The notes beneath the pieces are model-generated. The model was given only the letters and a program-made list of their open reading frames with translations. It was not told the DNA's origin and made no database searches. A stretch of 64,000 nucleotides of DNA from Lentisphaerota bacterium (GTDB taxonomy: Bacteria > Verrucomicrobiota > Kiritimatiellia > UBA8416 > VGWJ01): positions 1 through 64,000 of the forward strand of contig VGWJ01000010.1 of assembly GCA_016873635.1 (NCBI GenBank), read 5' to 3'. This document shows positions 1-10,156 of this stretch, piece after piece; the stretch's first letter is position 1, and each line of letters starts with the position of its first letter. The translations under genes were made by a program, and so were the position numbers.

Positions 1-1339
1 CGAGAAACAGGTTCTTCTCGAGGATCGCCTGGGGGAGGCCGCCGGGCAGGATGTGCGCCGCGGCGCTGAGATCGTGGTGCGCCGTGTCGACGAACGGGAC
101 CGCCACGCACAGGCCGACGCCCGCCGCCCGAATGGCGATGGTGCCGGACTCGCTGTCCTCGAGCCCGATCACCTCGCCGAACCGGGCGGGCATGACGCCC
201 AGCGCGTGCAGCGCTATGGAGTACAGGTCGCGGTGCGGCTTGAGGCGGATCTCGCTCGAGTCGGAGGCCGTGATGATCGCGTCGAAGGCGTCGTCCGGCC
301 CGCCCAGGCGCGCGGCGAGCTCGCTTGCCGCGGGCCATTCCGCCATCTGTCGCGCGACGATCTTGACGACTTCGCCCAGGACGATGCGCGCTTCGTGCGC
401 GATGGACGAGGTGACCACGGCGACCCTGGCGGGGGCGCGGGCAAAGCGGCGCCCCAGGTCACGCAGCCGCGCGGCGGCCTCTTCGCCGGGCGGCGCTTCG
501 GCGCCGCGCATCTCGGCCGACAGCGCGCCGGCGAGCGCGCCGGCGCGGTCGCCGAGCCACCCGCGGACAAGGGCCAGGAACACGGCAACCCCGGGCATGG
601 GTTCGATCAGGGGGCGGCCGCCGGTCAGCCGCGCGGACAGCTCATGGCCGCGGCCGGCGGCGATGGCGTCCAGAATCTCGTGATAGCGGCGATAGTAGAT
701 TTCAATCGCGGCGCGCACGCGGAGATCGAAACCTTCGGGCCCGGGCGCGAGGTCCGGCCGGCGGGCGATGCGGTCGAGCGCCGGCGCGGCGGCCGCGAGG
801 TCCAGGCGCGGATCTGAGCGGAGCGCGTTCCAGTCCGCGTCGGCGCGCAACGCTTCCGCCCAGCCGAGCGCGGCGAGGGTGCGCCCGGCCTCGGCGCGGC
901 GCAAGGGATCGTGTCCGCGCGCGAGGGTCCACAGAACGGCTTCCAGCAGGGCGCGGCGCGTGGCGTCGAGGTCGATTCCGTCGCCGTAGGCGCGCACGAG
1001 ATACTCGACGTGCCGGGTGGTGGAATTGCCGATGATGTGCGGGTAGTCGCGCCTGCGATCCAGGCCCGGCCAGTCGTCGCCGCGCCGCGTGACGAGGCGC
1101 ACCATGGTTTCCAGGGAATGCAGACAAAGCGTCTCGGTCGTGGTCGTCGTGCCGTCCATGTCCTGCACGACCGCGGCCAGCCGCGGAATGGGGCCGGCGA
1201 TGCGCGGAGCGAGCGGCACCACGGCGAAGGGGGGATAGACGTAGGAAGGATTGGGTACCAGGCAGAACTCGCCGGAAAGCGCGGCGAGGCGTTCCGCCGC
1301 CGCGCGGGGTCCGAGCCACTTGTCGCGCGCGGGCTGCAT
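1..1339 (-). CDS. HAD-family hydrolase, partial (runs off window start)
   Basis: Reverse-strand reading from ATG at 1339: MQPARDKWLGPRAAAERL...LAAVVQDMDGTTTTTETLCLHSLE...; HAD motif I-like DMDGT and downstream GLEDSESGTIAIRAAGVGLCVAV (phosphatase motif III/IV-like). Confidence 0.8.
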   Translation of the reverse strand, partial: MQPARDKWLGPRAAAERLAALSGEFCLVPNPSYVYPPFAVVPLAPRIAGPIPRLAAVVQDMDGTTTTTETLCLHSLETMVRLVTRRGDDWPGLDRRRDYPHIIGNSTTRHVEYLVRAYGDGIDLDATRRALLEAVLWTLARGHDPLRRAEAGRTLAALGWAEALRADADWNALRSDPRLDLAAAAPALDRIARRPDLAPGPEGFDLRVRAAIEIYYRRYHEILDAIAAGRGHELSARLTGGRPLIEPMPGVAVFLALVRGWLGDRAGALAGALSAEMRGAEAPPGEEAAARLRDLGRRFARAPARVAVVTSSIAHEARIVLGEVVKIVARQMAEWPAASELAARLGGPDDAFDAIITASDSSEIRLKPHRDLYSIALHALGVMPARFGEVIGLEDSESGTIAIRAAGVGLCVAVPFVDTAHHDLSAAAHILPGGLPQAILEKNLFL

Positions 1340-1797
1340 GGGACTGAAAGCGCCGGACGCTACACCAAAGCATCTCGCAAAGCCAGTGATATCGTCGCAT
1401 CCGGAAAGCGGCCCGTTTGCGCCCACTCTGCGTCGCGTCCCGTACTGGCCGGCAACGACATCTCAACCTGGAAAGAGAAGATCAGCCTTTGGCTCGGGAC
1501 ATGGGACCGGCATCCTGCCGGTCATTCAGACCGTTGCATTGGACTACGTCGCGGTATCACGACAGACAGTTCCAGGCACGGCCAGTTCGTCTGATTTCCG
1601 GCGGACGAGAGCGCGCGACGAGAGTGGACCACGATTCCTCCGATCGTTCCTTTGTCTCTCCACTCGCCAACTTCCGCGGCACGACGGCTTGCGTCCGCGA
1701 CCCCTTTCAAGAATTTCCAGCGCCAAGCACGAAGGCCGGCAGGACGCTCCTTCGCGCGGCGCGCTTCGGAGCGCAAGCGCCGCGGCGCCGCGCCGGC

Positions 1798-2625
1798 TCA
1801 GCCCTGGCAGCGCGGGCAGAAGTGGGTGCTGCGCTGGCTGACCACGATGCGCCGGATGGGTTCGCCGCAGCGGGGGCAGGGCAGGCCCGTGCGGCGGAAG
1901 ACGCGCAGCCGCGAGCGGTTGGCGCCGGACTGGCCCCGCACGCGGCGGTAGGCGGTCAGCCCGCGCCCCAGGGTGGTGCCCATGTTGCGGACGCCGCGGC
2001 GCAGGACCCTGCGAATGGCGCGATAGAGGCGCTTGCTCTCCTCGGCCCTGAGCGTGTGGGCGTGCCGCCGCGGACCGAGGCCCGCGTCCCAGAGCGCTTC
2101 ATCCGCGTAGATATTGCCGAGCCCGGCCAGGAATGCCTGGTTGAGCAAGAGCGGCTTGAGCATGGCGCGGCGCCCGGCGAGGAGAGCCCGCAGGCGGCCG
2201 GCGGTGAACGCGCGGTCAAGCGGTTCGGGCCCGAGCGCGTCAAGCACACCTCCCGGATCGGCGGTGAGATGGAACCGGCCGAACTTGCGGGTGTCGCTGA
2301 AACGCAGCTCGCGGCCGTCGTCCAGCTCGAAGGCGGCGCGTTCGTGCGCGTCCCTGGGAGACCTCGCCGGATCAAGGCTGAAGCGCCCGGTCATGCGCAG
2401 ATGAGCCAGCAGCGCGTCGCCCGTGGAAAGGCGGAAGACGATGTACTTGGCGCGGCGGGTGACGCTCTCGATCCGCGCGCCGCGCAGGCGGCGGCGGAAC
2501 GCGCGCGCGGCGGGCCGGTCAACGACGCCCGCCCAGCTTGTGCGCGCGCGAAGTATGCGGCGGCCGGGCAGCCCGGCGGCGCGCAGCTCGCGGACGACGG
2601 TTTCGACTTCGGGAAGCTCGGGCAT
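1798..2625 (-). CDS. mutM: Formamidopyrimidine-DNA glycosylase
   Basis: N-terminal MPELPEVETVVREL; NIYADEALW; C-terminal zinc finger CPRCGEPIRRIVVSQRSTHFCPRCQ. Confidence 0.97.
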   Translation of the reverse strand: MPELPEVETVVRELRAAGLPGRRILRARTSWAGVVDRPAARAFRRRLRGARIESVTRRAKYIVFRLSTGDALLAHLRMTGRFSLDPARSPRDAHERAAFELDDGRELRFSDTRKFGRFHLTADPGGVLDALGPEPLDRAFTAGRLRALLAGRRAMLKPLLLNQAFLAGLGNIYADEALWDAGLGPRRHAHTLRAEESKRLYRAIRRVLRRGVRNMGTTLGRGLTAYRRVRGQSGANRSRLRVFRRTGLPCPRCGEPIRRIVVSQRSTHFCPRCQG

Positions 2626-2981
2626 GCGGGGAAGGTAGCAGAGCGGCGCGTCGCGGCCAAGTGCTTGATCCGCCGCGCCCGCCGCTTTCCTGCGCCGCTT
2701 TTTGCGTCGTTGACGTGCGCGGGAAGCCGGCTATCATGCGCGCGACGGTATCTTCAACAACGGGAGGTGGCGCCATGGTCCGCGGCCTGACGGCACGCAG
2801 ATGACGCGGCATGCAGCATGACCGCGCCGGGTGCGCGGTCTTGTCAGGCAGAGCCGCATGGCCGGAGCCCGCTTCGCGGCGCCTTCCTTCCGTCGGCCTC
2901 TGATTGCACGTCGCGCGCCTCGCGTTTCGCCCGTTCCGGCCCTGACCGCGCTCCGCCTCCGCAACACGAAGGAGGGGCGGG

Positions 2982-3788
2982 ATGAAGCACAAAGAGGGTA
3001 CGGGGCTGAAGGAAGTGCAGGCGGTATACAGCGGGCCGGAAGGGGACCTGTGGGAGCTGGTAATGGGCGAGCAGATCCACATTGGCGGATTCAGTTCGTC
3101 CATGGCCCTGGCCGAAAAGGCAGCGATCGGGGCCGGCATGCGGGGGGTGGACATGTGCTGCTGCAGCGGGGCGGGCATGCGGTTCCTGGTGCTCTTCCGC
3201 AAAGTGGAGAGCATGCGCGGCGTGGACGCCACGGAAAAGGTGGTCAAGAGGGGCCGCGAGCGATGCGCGGCCGCGGGCCTGGCCGGCCGCATCGAGTTCA
3301 CTCTCGCCGACGTCACGGCCAGCGGCCTGGCGGACCGCTCGGCCGATTTCGTCTGGGGGGAGGACGCCTGGTGCTACGTCGTCGACAAGCCGCGGCTGAT
3401 CCGAGAAGCGGCCCGGATCGTAAGGCCGGGGGGCACGATCGCCTTCACCGACTGGATAGAAGGGCCGTCCGGGCTCGACGCCGTCGAGGCGCAGCGGTTC
3501 ATGGCGTTCATGAAATTTCCGAGCGTCGCCGGCCTCCAGGACTACGGGCGGATGCTGGCGGAAGCCGGATGCGAGGTGCTGACGGCCGAGGACACCGGCG
3601 CCTTCGCGACGCACGTCGACCTTTACCTGGACATGCTGAACAGGCAGTTGACGTACGACGCCCTGAAGATCATCGGCTTCGATACGGAGCTGATGGGTCG
3701 GCTCGGGCAGGAGATGGTCTTCATGCAGGGCCTGGCGCACGCGGGCAAGATCGCGCAGGGGCGGTTCATCGCGCGCAGGAAGTCGTGA
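2982..3788 (+). CDS. Class I SAM-dependent methyltransferase
   Basis: SAM-binding motif region GVDMCCCSGAGMRFL, VDATEKVV, DADV-like ADVTASGL, RPGGTIAFTDW. Confidence 0.8.
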   Translation: MKHKEGTGLKEVQAVYSGPEGDLWELVMGEQIHIGGFSSSMALAEKAAIGAGMRGVDMCCCSGAGMRFLVLFRKVESMRGVDATEKVVKRGRERCAAAGLAGRIEFTLADVTASGLADRSADFVWGEDAWCYVVDKPRLIREAARIVRPGGTIAFTDWIEGPSGLDAVEAQRFMAFMKFPSVAGLQDYGRMLAEAGCEVLTAEDTGAFATHVDLYLDMLNRQLTYDALKIIGFDTELMGRLGQEMVFMQGLAHAGKIAQGRFIARRKS

Positions 3789-3882
3789 AGCGGCGCCGGC
3801 GTTGCGCCGGCAGGCCGCGCGGCCGCCGGGACGCCGGTCCGGCGGGGAGGGGGGACGGACCGGGCGGGGCCGGCATGACGCC

Positions 3883-4788
3883 GTGAAAGTCGTTTACACA
3901 TCGGCCTTCGTGCCGCCGGAGCTGATCGAGGCCTGCGGTTTCGAGGCCCATCGCCTGGCGCCGCGCGCGGACCCCCGCGCGGGGGAAGGCGCGCTCTACG
4001 CCGCGGGCGTGTGTCCCTTCGTGCGGGCCTGGATCGCGCAGGCGCCGCGGGTGGACGGCGCGGCGGCCGTGGTCGCGGGCAGCGAATGCGACCAGATGCG
4101 GCGCGGGGCCGACATCCTGGCGCGGCGCGCGCCGTTGCCGGTCTTTCTGCTCAACGTTCCGGCGACGTGGCAGACGGAGGCGGCGCGGCGCTATTACCGG
4201 GACGAGCTGCGGCGCCTGGCGGCGTTCCTGGAAGCGGCGGGCGGCGTATTTCCGTCCGGCGACGCGCTGGCCGCGCGCATGGCGGCGGCCGAACGGCGGC
4301 GCGCGCGGGAGCGCGCGGCCGCGGCCGAAGCGGCATCGCGGCCCGCGGCGGGCGTGCCCATCGCCCTCGTCGGCGGGCCCCTGCTGCAGGAGGACGCCGC
4401 GCTGTTCGGCCTCGTCGCCGCGTGCGGCGGCCGCGTGGCCGTCAACGGCCTGGACGGGGGCGAACGCACGGCGCCGCGGGCCTTTGACCCCCGGGCCGCG
4501 CGAAGGAACCCGATCGAGGAGCTGGCGGACGCCTACTTCGACGGCGTGCCGGACGCCTTCCGCCGGCCGGATGACGGCCTGCACGCGTGGATCGGGCGCG
4601 CGTTGGCGCGCCACGGCGCGCGGGGGCTGATCATGGTGCGGTACGTGTGGTGCGACACGTGGCACGCGGAGACGGGACGCCTGCGGGACGAGTTGCGCGT
4701 GCCCGTTCTGGAGCTGGATCTCAACGACGAGGTCCCTCTGGCGCGGTACGCCACGCGCGTGCAGGCTTTCCTGGAGATGCTGGCATGA
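3883..4788 (+). CDS. 2-hydroxyacyl-CoA dehydratase D-component family protein (HgdB/BcrB-like)
   Basis: GTG start; VVYTSAFVPPELIEACGFEAHRLAPR, CPFVRAW, SECDQMRR; typical family signature. Confidence 0.75.
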   Translation: MKVVYTSAFVPPELIEACGFEAHRLAPRADPRAGEGALYAAGVCPFVRAWIAQAPRVDGAAAVVAGSECDQMRRGADILARRAPLPVFLLNVPATWQTEAARRYYRDELRRLAAFLEAAGGVFPSGDALAARMAAAERRRARERAAAAEAASRPAAGVPIALVGGPLLQEDAALFGLVAACGGRVAVNGLDGGERTAPRAFDPRAARRNPIEELADAYFDGVPDAFRRPDDGLHAWIGRALARHGARGLIMVRYVWCDTWHAETGRLRDELRVPVLELDLNDEVPLARYATRVQAFLEMLA

Positions 4789-6188
4789 AAGAACCGCGCC
4801 GGAATGAAAGCGGCGTCCGCAGGCTCTCCCTGGCGGAATGGGACGCGCGCTACGACGAGTTGAAGGCCGCGGGCATGGCGGAGCCGGCCTACGGCGGGCG
4901 CTTGAGCCGGCGCCTGGCCTGCGGCGAGACCCGCCTGGCAACGCTCAAATTCGACGATTCTCCGGCGGCGCTGCGGCTGTGGAACTTTGTGCTGACCGAG
5001 TACGAGCGCCTGGAGGAGGCGCGGGCGGGCGGCGAAATCATCGTGGGCGCCATGAAGGACCTGGGCACGGTGCCGGTCATGGCCTTCGCCCTGAAGGGGG
5101 TGCGGGCGTTCTACCCCGACGGCGTGTGGTGGATGCCCTGCCTGATGCAGGGCGGGGACGGGCTGATGGAGACGGCTGACGCGCTGGGGATCGACGAGTC
5201 GTTCTGTCCGGTGCGCGCGATGCTCGGGGCATTCGTGACCGGTTCGCAGTTTCCGCGGCCGGACCTGCTCACGTGCAGCGTGGGCGCGGTGTGCGACGAT
5301 TTCTCGGCGGTGGCGCAGCGCCTGTCCGGGTTGGGGCACGCGATTCTGTGGTGGGAGATGCCGCGCCGGCGCCGGCCCGGCCCGGGCGAGGCGGCGGTCC
5401 CGCTGCCGGGCGGGATCGCGGCCCCGCGCGCGCAGGTTGACATGGTTGCCGCGGAGCTGGAGCGCGTGCGCGGGGCCATTTCCGGGGCGGCGGGACGCCG
5501 GCTTGACGATGCCGCCCTGGCCGTGGGGATCCGGCGGGCGAACGAGGTGCGCCGCCTTCTGGGGCGGCTGAGGGAAGCGGCGTTCACGGCCGCGCGGGCG
5601 CCGCTGCCGGCGCTGGAGATGTTGATCGCCGAGATGCTGGCCATTCACTTCTGCTCGGACCTTGACGAAACACGCGCCGTCCTCGCGGCGCTGCTGAAGA
5701 CCGTTGAGGAAAGGGCGGAAGCCGGGGCGGGGCATCTGGCGCCCGACGCGGTGCGCGTCTTCTGGGTCAACCCGGCGGCCGATCTGCGCGCGATGAACAT
5801 GCTCGAGGACCGCGGCGGGCGCGTCTGCGGCACGGACTATCTTTTCACGCACGCCCTGGACGCGATTCCCGAGGAGGCGCCGCCGATCGAGGCCCTGGCG
5901 CGCAGCGCTCTGTCCGATCCGATGGCGGGGCCGGCGGAGGATCGCGCCGCGCGCATCCTGGCGGACGTCAGGCGTTTCGGGGCGGAAGCGCTGGTTGTGT
6001 CGCGCATCCCGGGCGCCAGTCACTGCGCCACGGAGGGAGCGGCGATCCGGGAGGTTGTCGGGGGCGAGGCCGGAATTCCGACCGTGGAGATCGAGGTGCC
6101 GTCCGTGGCCGACGCGGCGGAGAAGAGCATCGGCGGGCGGCTGCAGGCGCTGATCGAAACCGCGCGGGAAGGGAAGTCCGCCGCCTGA
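4785..6188 (+). CDS. 2-hydroxyacyl-CoA dehydratase family protein, second subunit-like
   Basis: ATGA overlap with preceding ORF; architecture EWDARYDELKAAGM...WVNPAADLRAMNMLEDRGGRVCGTDYLF, RIPGASHCATEGAAIREVV. Confidence 0.65.
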   Translation: MKEPRRNESGVRRLSLAEWDARYDELKAAGMAEPAYGGRLSRRLACGETRLATLKFDDSPAALRLWNFVLTEYERLEEARAGGEIIVGAMKDLGTVPVMAFALKGVRAFYPDGVWWMPCLMQGGDGLMETADALGIDESFCPVRAMLGAFVTGSQFPRPDLLTCSVGAVCDDFSAVAQRLSGLGHAILWWEMPRRRRPGPGEAAVPLPGGIAAPRAQVDMVAAELERVRGAISGAAGRRLDDAALAVGIRRANEVRRLLGRLREAAFTAARAPLPALEMLIAEMLAIHFCSDLDETRAVLAALLKTVEERAEAGAGHLAPDAVRVFWVNPAADLRAMNMLEDRGGRVCGTDYLFTHALDAIPEEAPPIEALARSALSDPMAGPAEDRAARILADVRRFGAEALVVSRIPGASHCATEGAAIREVVGGEAGIPTVEIEVPSVADAAEKSIGGRLQALIETAREGKSAA

Positions 6189-6239
6189 CGGCCGCGCGCC
6201 ATGCCGGGCTGACGCGGATTATTCGTGAAATAGTCCGCG

Positions 6240-6755
6240 CTAAGGGGCGCGGCCGGCGCGGCGGTCTTTCAGATAGCCGATGGCGTTGTCGAGGCGCTGG
6301 CGCAGGCGCTGCAGGCGGTCGAGTTCCTGCCAGCCGATCAGCTCCGCCAGCCAGTCGTCAAAATGATCTTCGAGCTCGTCGGCTTCTTCGAGCAGGCGCC
6401 AGGCGCGGCCGGCCCAGTCGTAGTAGACGCGCTCGGCGCGGTAGGCGTAGGGTTTGGGCAGCCCGGAAAGCAGGCGTTTGAGCATCGTGGCGTCGCAGCC
6501 GGCCACGGCGAGCTGCCCGACGAACGTCAGTTCCGCCTCCTGGCCGGGCGACAAGGGTCCGTCGGATTTGGGGTCGAAGCTCAGGTAACCGTCGTCGTGC
6601 AGCTCGAGCGCGCTCATCCAGTTGAGTCCGATCTTGCGGCAGAGCGCTTCGGCCGTGGGGGCGGGGGGCATGTAGTCCCGCACGGCGAACAGGGTGGGGT
6701 GGTCGCGGGAGGAGTCTTCGACTCGCGCCTTCTCGATATTGTCCGTAGCGGACAT
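6240..6755 (-). CDS. Hypothetical protein
   Basis: 171-aa ORF with plausible acidic soluble composition; no recognised motif. Confidence 0.55.
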   Translation of the reverse strand: MSATDNIEKARVEDSSRDHPTLFAVRDYMPPAPTAEALCRKIGLNWMSALELHDDGYLSFDPKSDGPLSPGQEAELTFVGQLAVAGCDATMLKRLLSGLPKPYAYRAERVYYDWAGRAWRLLEEADELEDHFDDWLAELIGWQELDRLQRLRQRLDNAIGYLKDRRAGRAP

Positions 6756-6913
6756 AACTGGGCCCCGGAAACGACGTCGCTGGGATCATAACGTATGGTT
6801 TTTTCCTTTTCATCATGAAAAATGCCGGGCGAAGCCGGGTTTGCTTGAATGCGCGGGCGGGAGGGGGTAGGATTGCGTTGCCGGTGTGCCGTGCCGTCGG
6901 GAGGCGTGAAGGC

Positions 6914-7420
6914 GTGAAAGAGTACCGCTACGTATATGAAGAGGGGAAGCTCCCGACGACTTTCCGGAAGATTCCATTCATCACGGAGTTCTCACAGCGT
7001 CATCTGGGGGACATCCTGTCCACGAGCCGCATCCGGGAATATGAGCGGGGCGAGACGATCGTGGCGGAGGGCCGGATCGAGAACTGGATGTTCATCCTGC
7101 TGAGCGGACGCGCGGAAGTGATCAAGGAGGGCAAGACGCTGGCGAGCCTGGAAAGCGCGGGCGACATTTTCGGGGAGCTGGCGATGATCAACGAGGAAGC
7201 GCGAACGGCATCGGTTGTTGCCCGGCGCAGGACGGTGTGTCTCGTGGTGGACAAGGAGTCGCTGGACAGGCTGGACGAGGACGCCCGCAACGCCTGTTAC
7301 GCCACGATCTTCAGGCTTTTTGTTGACATCGTCGCCAAGCGGCTTAAAAGGGCGACGGAGGAGCTTGTGAGGGCGCAGACCGAGCTGGAAGCGGCGCGGG
7401 CGAAGGCCGCGGGCGGCTGA
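6914..7420 (+). CDS. Cyclic-nucleotide-binding (Crp-like sensor) domain protein
   Basis: GETIVAEGRIENWMFILLSGRAEVIKEGKTLASLESAGDIFGELAMINEEARTASVVA; C-terminal coiled coil, no HTH. Confidence 0.85.
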   Translation: MKEYRYVYEEGKLPTTFRKIPFITEFSQRHLGDILSTSRIREYERGETIVAEGRIENWMFILLSGRAEVIKEGKTLASLESAGDIFGELAMINEEARTASVVARRRTVCLVVDKESLDRLDEDARNACYATIFRLFVDIVAKRLKRATEELVRAQTELEAARAKAAGG

Positions 7421-7437
7421 GGGCGGGAGGACGGCCG

Positions 7438-8241
7438 ATGGCAAGAGGCTCAGCCGATGATCAGTGGTCGTCGCTTCATCTTTCGGCCTTTCTGGGGCAA
7501 CGGCAGTTGGCGCGCCTGCAGATCGCGTGGGGCCGCGCCGAGGTCAACGCGCGCGACAGGCGCTGCCGCACGCCGCTGCACCTGGCGGGGGAGAAGGGGC
7601 ACGCGGACGTCGTCGCGATGCTCCTGAATCGGAAGGCCGAGGTGGACCCGCGGGACGGCGAGGGCTGCACGCCTCTGCATCGCGCCGCGGCGAACGGGCA
7701 TGTGCGGGCGCTCAATGTGCTGGTGAAACGCAGGGCCGACGTCGAGGCGCGCGACAAGCGGGGGCGCACGCCGCTGCATCTGGCGGCGCTGAACGACAGG
7801 GGCGAATGCGTCGCGGCGCTCATGGCCGCCGGAGCCGACGCGGCGGCCGCCGACGACGACAGCCGCACGCCGCTGCACCTGGCCGTTGACCGCGGCCAGA
7901 GCGACGCGGCGCTCCGGCTCGTCGCGGGGGGCGGCGGCGTGGGCGCCCGGGACAACCGGGGCTGCACGGCGCTGCACCTGGCGGCGATCAGGAACCTGGG
8001 GTCGGTCGTGCAGGCGCTGATCGGGGCCGGCGCGGACCTGAATGTGAGCAACCGCTCGGGACGCACGGCGGTGCACCTGGCGGCGGACGTGGGCTACAAG
8101 GATATCGTGGATATGCTCATCGGGGCGGGCGCGGACATCAATGTCGAGGACGGCATCGGCGGGCAGCCTCTGCGTCTGTCGGGCATGCTGGACTCGGAGG
8201 AAGTCGAGCGGCTCATCGCGGACGCGAAACGGGAGTCTTGA
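7438..8241 (+). CDS. Ankyrin repeat protein
   Basis: About seven ~33-aa repeats of the form G.TPLHLAA..G......L...GADV...D.. Confidence 0.95.
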   Translation: MARGSADDQWSSLHLSAFLGQRQLARLQIAWGRAEVNARDRRCRTPLHLAGEKGHADVVAMLLNRKAEVDPRDGEGCTPLHRAAANGHVRALNVLVKRRADVEARDKRGRTPLHLAALNDRGECVAALMAAGADAAAADDDSRTPLHLAVDRGQSDAALRLVAGGGGVGARDNRGCTALHLAAIRNLGSVVQALIGAGADLNVSNRSGRTAVHLAADVGYKDIVDMLIGAGADINVEDGIGGQPLRLSGMLDSEEVERLIADAKRES

Positions 8242-10137
8242 GTGGAAGACATTTACAGACGGCTGCTGTCATTCACGCGGGACGGCGTGCATTGCTACCG
8301 TTTCGACGACGGCCGCGTTATCATGGCGAACCAGGGCTTCGTCGATCTTCTGGACCTGGATTGCCGGCCGGATGACGTGGTCGGCAAACCGCTCCGCGAC
8401 CTGTTCACATACACGGAACAGGAAGGCATGGTCCGGCACCTGCTCGAGAAGGCGGGGGAGATCCACGATTTCGAGTATCACTTCAAGACCCTGAAGGGCG
8501 ATGACAAGTGGGTGCTGCACGACTCTTTCATCGCGGACGATCCGGCGCAGGGCGGGCGCGTGGTGCAGGCCATCGTGCGGGACATCACCTTCCGCAAGCA
8601 GGCCGAGCAGGCGCTGCGCGAAAGCGAGGAGAAATACCGCAACCTTGTCGAGGGCGCGCGCGACGGAATCTGCATCGTGCGCGAGGGCACGCTGGTCTAC
8701 GCCAACCGGCAGTTGGCCGGCATGGCCGGATACCGCGTCGAGGACGTCGTGGGGAAGGCCTTCGTCAACTTCATCGCGCCGGAGGAGGTGGCCAAGGTGA
8801 AGGCGGCGCACGCGGCCGTGCTGGCCGGCGCGCGGGACACCGTTCCGCTGGAGACCGCGCTGCGGCGCAAGGACGGCGGACGGGCGGACGTGGAACTCAG
8901 CGCCTGCTCCGCGACGTATGAGGGGCAGCCGGCCGTCATGGCGGTGGTGCGCGACATGACCGAGCGCAAGCAGTGGGAGCGGGCGATGCGCGAGGCCGAG
9001 CGCCTGGAGGCGGTGAAGGCCCTTGCCGGCGGCATGGCCCACAACTTCACCAACTTCATCAACGTCATCCGCGGCTACGCCACGTCGATCGGCGACAACC
9101 TGCTTCCGAACACCAACGCGCACGAATATGCCGAGCGCATCGTGGACACCACGAACCATGCCCTGCACCTGACCAAGCGGATCATGAGCGTGGCCGAGGT
9201 CGCCGGCGAGACCGCGCCGGCGCGGATCGAGCGGGTGTCGCTGGACGCGATGCTGTCGGACATCACCGACCTGGTGGGGCACCAGTTCGGCGCGCGCAAC
9301 ATCCGCTTCGACCGGCGCGACAGGGGGCGCATGCCGCACGTGAAGGGCGACCCGGAACAGCTTCTGGACGCGGTAATGAGCATTCTCCTCAACGCCGTGG
9401 ATGCCATGCCGCGGGGCGGCACGATCACCATCGACAGCGTCGAGCGGCGCATACCTCGTCCGCGCATGAACCCCGCGGCGGGAGGCGGCACTTTCGTCGG
9501 GCTGCGCATTCGGGACGACGGCGTGGGCATGAGCAAGGAGGCGGCGCGGCGCGCCTTCGAGCCGTTCTTCACGACCAAGCAGGGCAACACGTCCTTCGGG
9601 CTGGGGCTGACGATCGCGCAGAGAACGATGCGGGCCATGGGCGGCTGGATCGACCTGCGCAGTCGGCCCGGGGCCGGCTGCACGGTGCGGCTTTTCCTGC
9701 CGAAGGCCGCGGAGCCGGAGGCGGCCGCGGCGCCGTCCGCCGCCGTGGGCGGGCGTGGCGAGGTTCTGCTGGTGGACGACCGGCTGGAGCTCCTGACGAT
9801 GATGAAGGAGGCGTTGGAAAAAGCGGGGTTTGCCATTCATACCGCCGGCGACGCGCGCTCGGGCATGGGCCTGCATCGTCAGCACGGCGGCAGAATCGCG
9901 GTTACCGTGATGGACCACATGCTGCCGGATGACGGGGGCAAACGCCTGCTGGAGGATATTCTGGAGCGCGATCCGGCCGCGAACGTCATCGTGACGTCCG
10001 GTTTCTCGCGCGACTACGTGCGCGGCGTCCTTCCGATGGGGGCGTGGGGCTTTCTGCAGAAACCCTTCGAGCCGCAGAGGCTTATCGGCAGCGTGCGGCG
10101 GATGCTCGGCGAAGACGCGGAGGCCGGGGACGGGTGA
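8242..10137 (+). CDS. PAS/PAS hybrid sensor histidine kinase with C-terminal receiver domain
   Basis: GTG start; two PAS domains, H-box LAGGMAHNFTNFINVIRGYA, N/G boxes, receiver VLLVDDRLELL...VTVMDHMLPD. Confidence 0.92.
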   Translation: MEDIYRRLLSFTRDGVHCYRFDDGRVIMANQGFVDLLDLDCRPDDVVGKPLRDLFTYTEQEGMVRHLLEKAGEIHDFEYHFKTLKGDDKWVLHDSFIADDPAQGGRVVQAIVRDITFRKQAEQALRESEEKYRNLVEGARDGICIVREGTLVYANRQLAGMAGYRVEDVVGKAFVNFIAPEEVAKVKAAHAAVLAGARDTVPLETALRRKDGGRADVELSACSATYEGQPAVMAVVRDMTERKQWERAMREAERLEAVKALAGGMAHNFTNFINVIRGYATSIGDNLLPNTNAHEYAERIVDTTNHALHLTKRIMSVAEVAGETAPARIERVSLDAMLSDITDLVGHQFGARNIRFDRRDRGRMPHVKGDPEQLLDAVMSILLNAVDAMPRGGTITIDSVERRIPRPRMNPAAGGGTFVGLRIRDDGVGMSKEAARRAFEPFFTTKQGNTSFGLGLTIAQRTMRAMGGWIDLRSRPGAGCTVRLFLPKAAEPEAAAAPSAAVGGRGEVLLVDDRLELLTMMKEALEKAGFAIHTAGDARSGMGLHRQHGGRIAVTVMDHMLPDDGGKRLLEDILERDPAANVIVTSGFSRDYVRGVLPMGAWGFLQKPFEPQRLIGSVRRMLGEDAEAGDG

Positions 10138-10156
10138 TTCCCGCGCCGGGCGCCTT

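Noticed and set aside
7438-8241. Tandem DNA repeat array
   Set aside because: The periodicity is explained by ankyrin repeats at the protein level.
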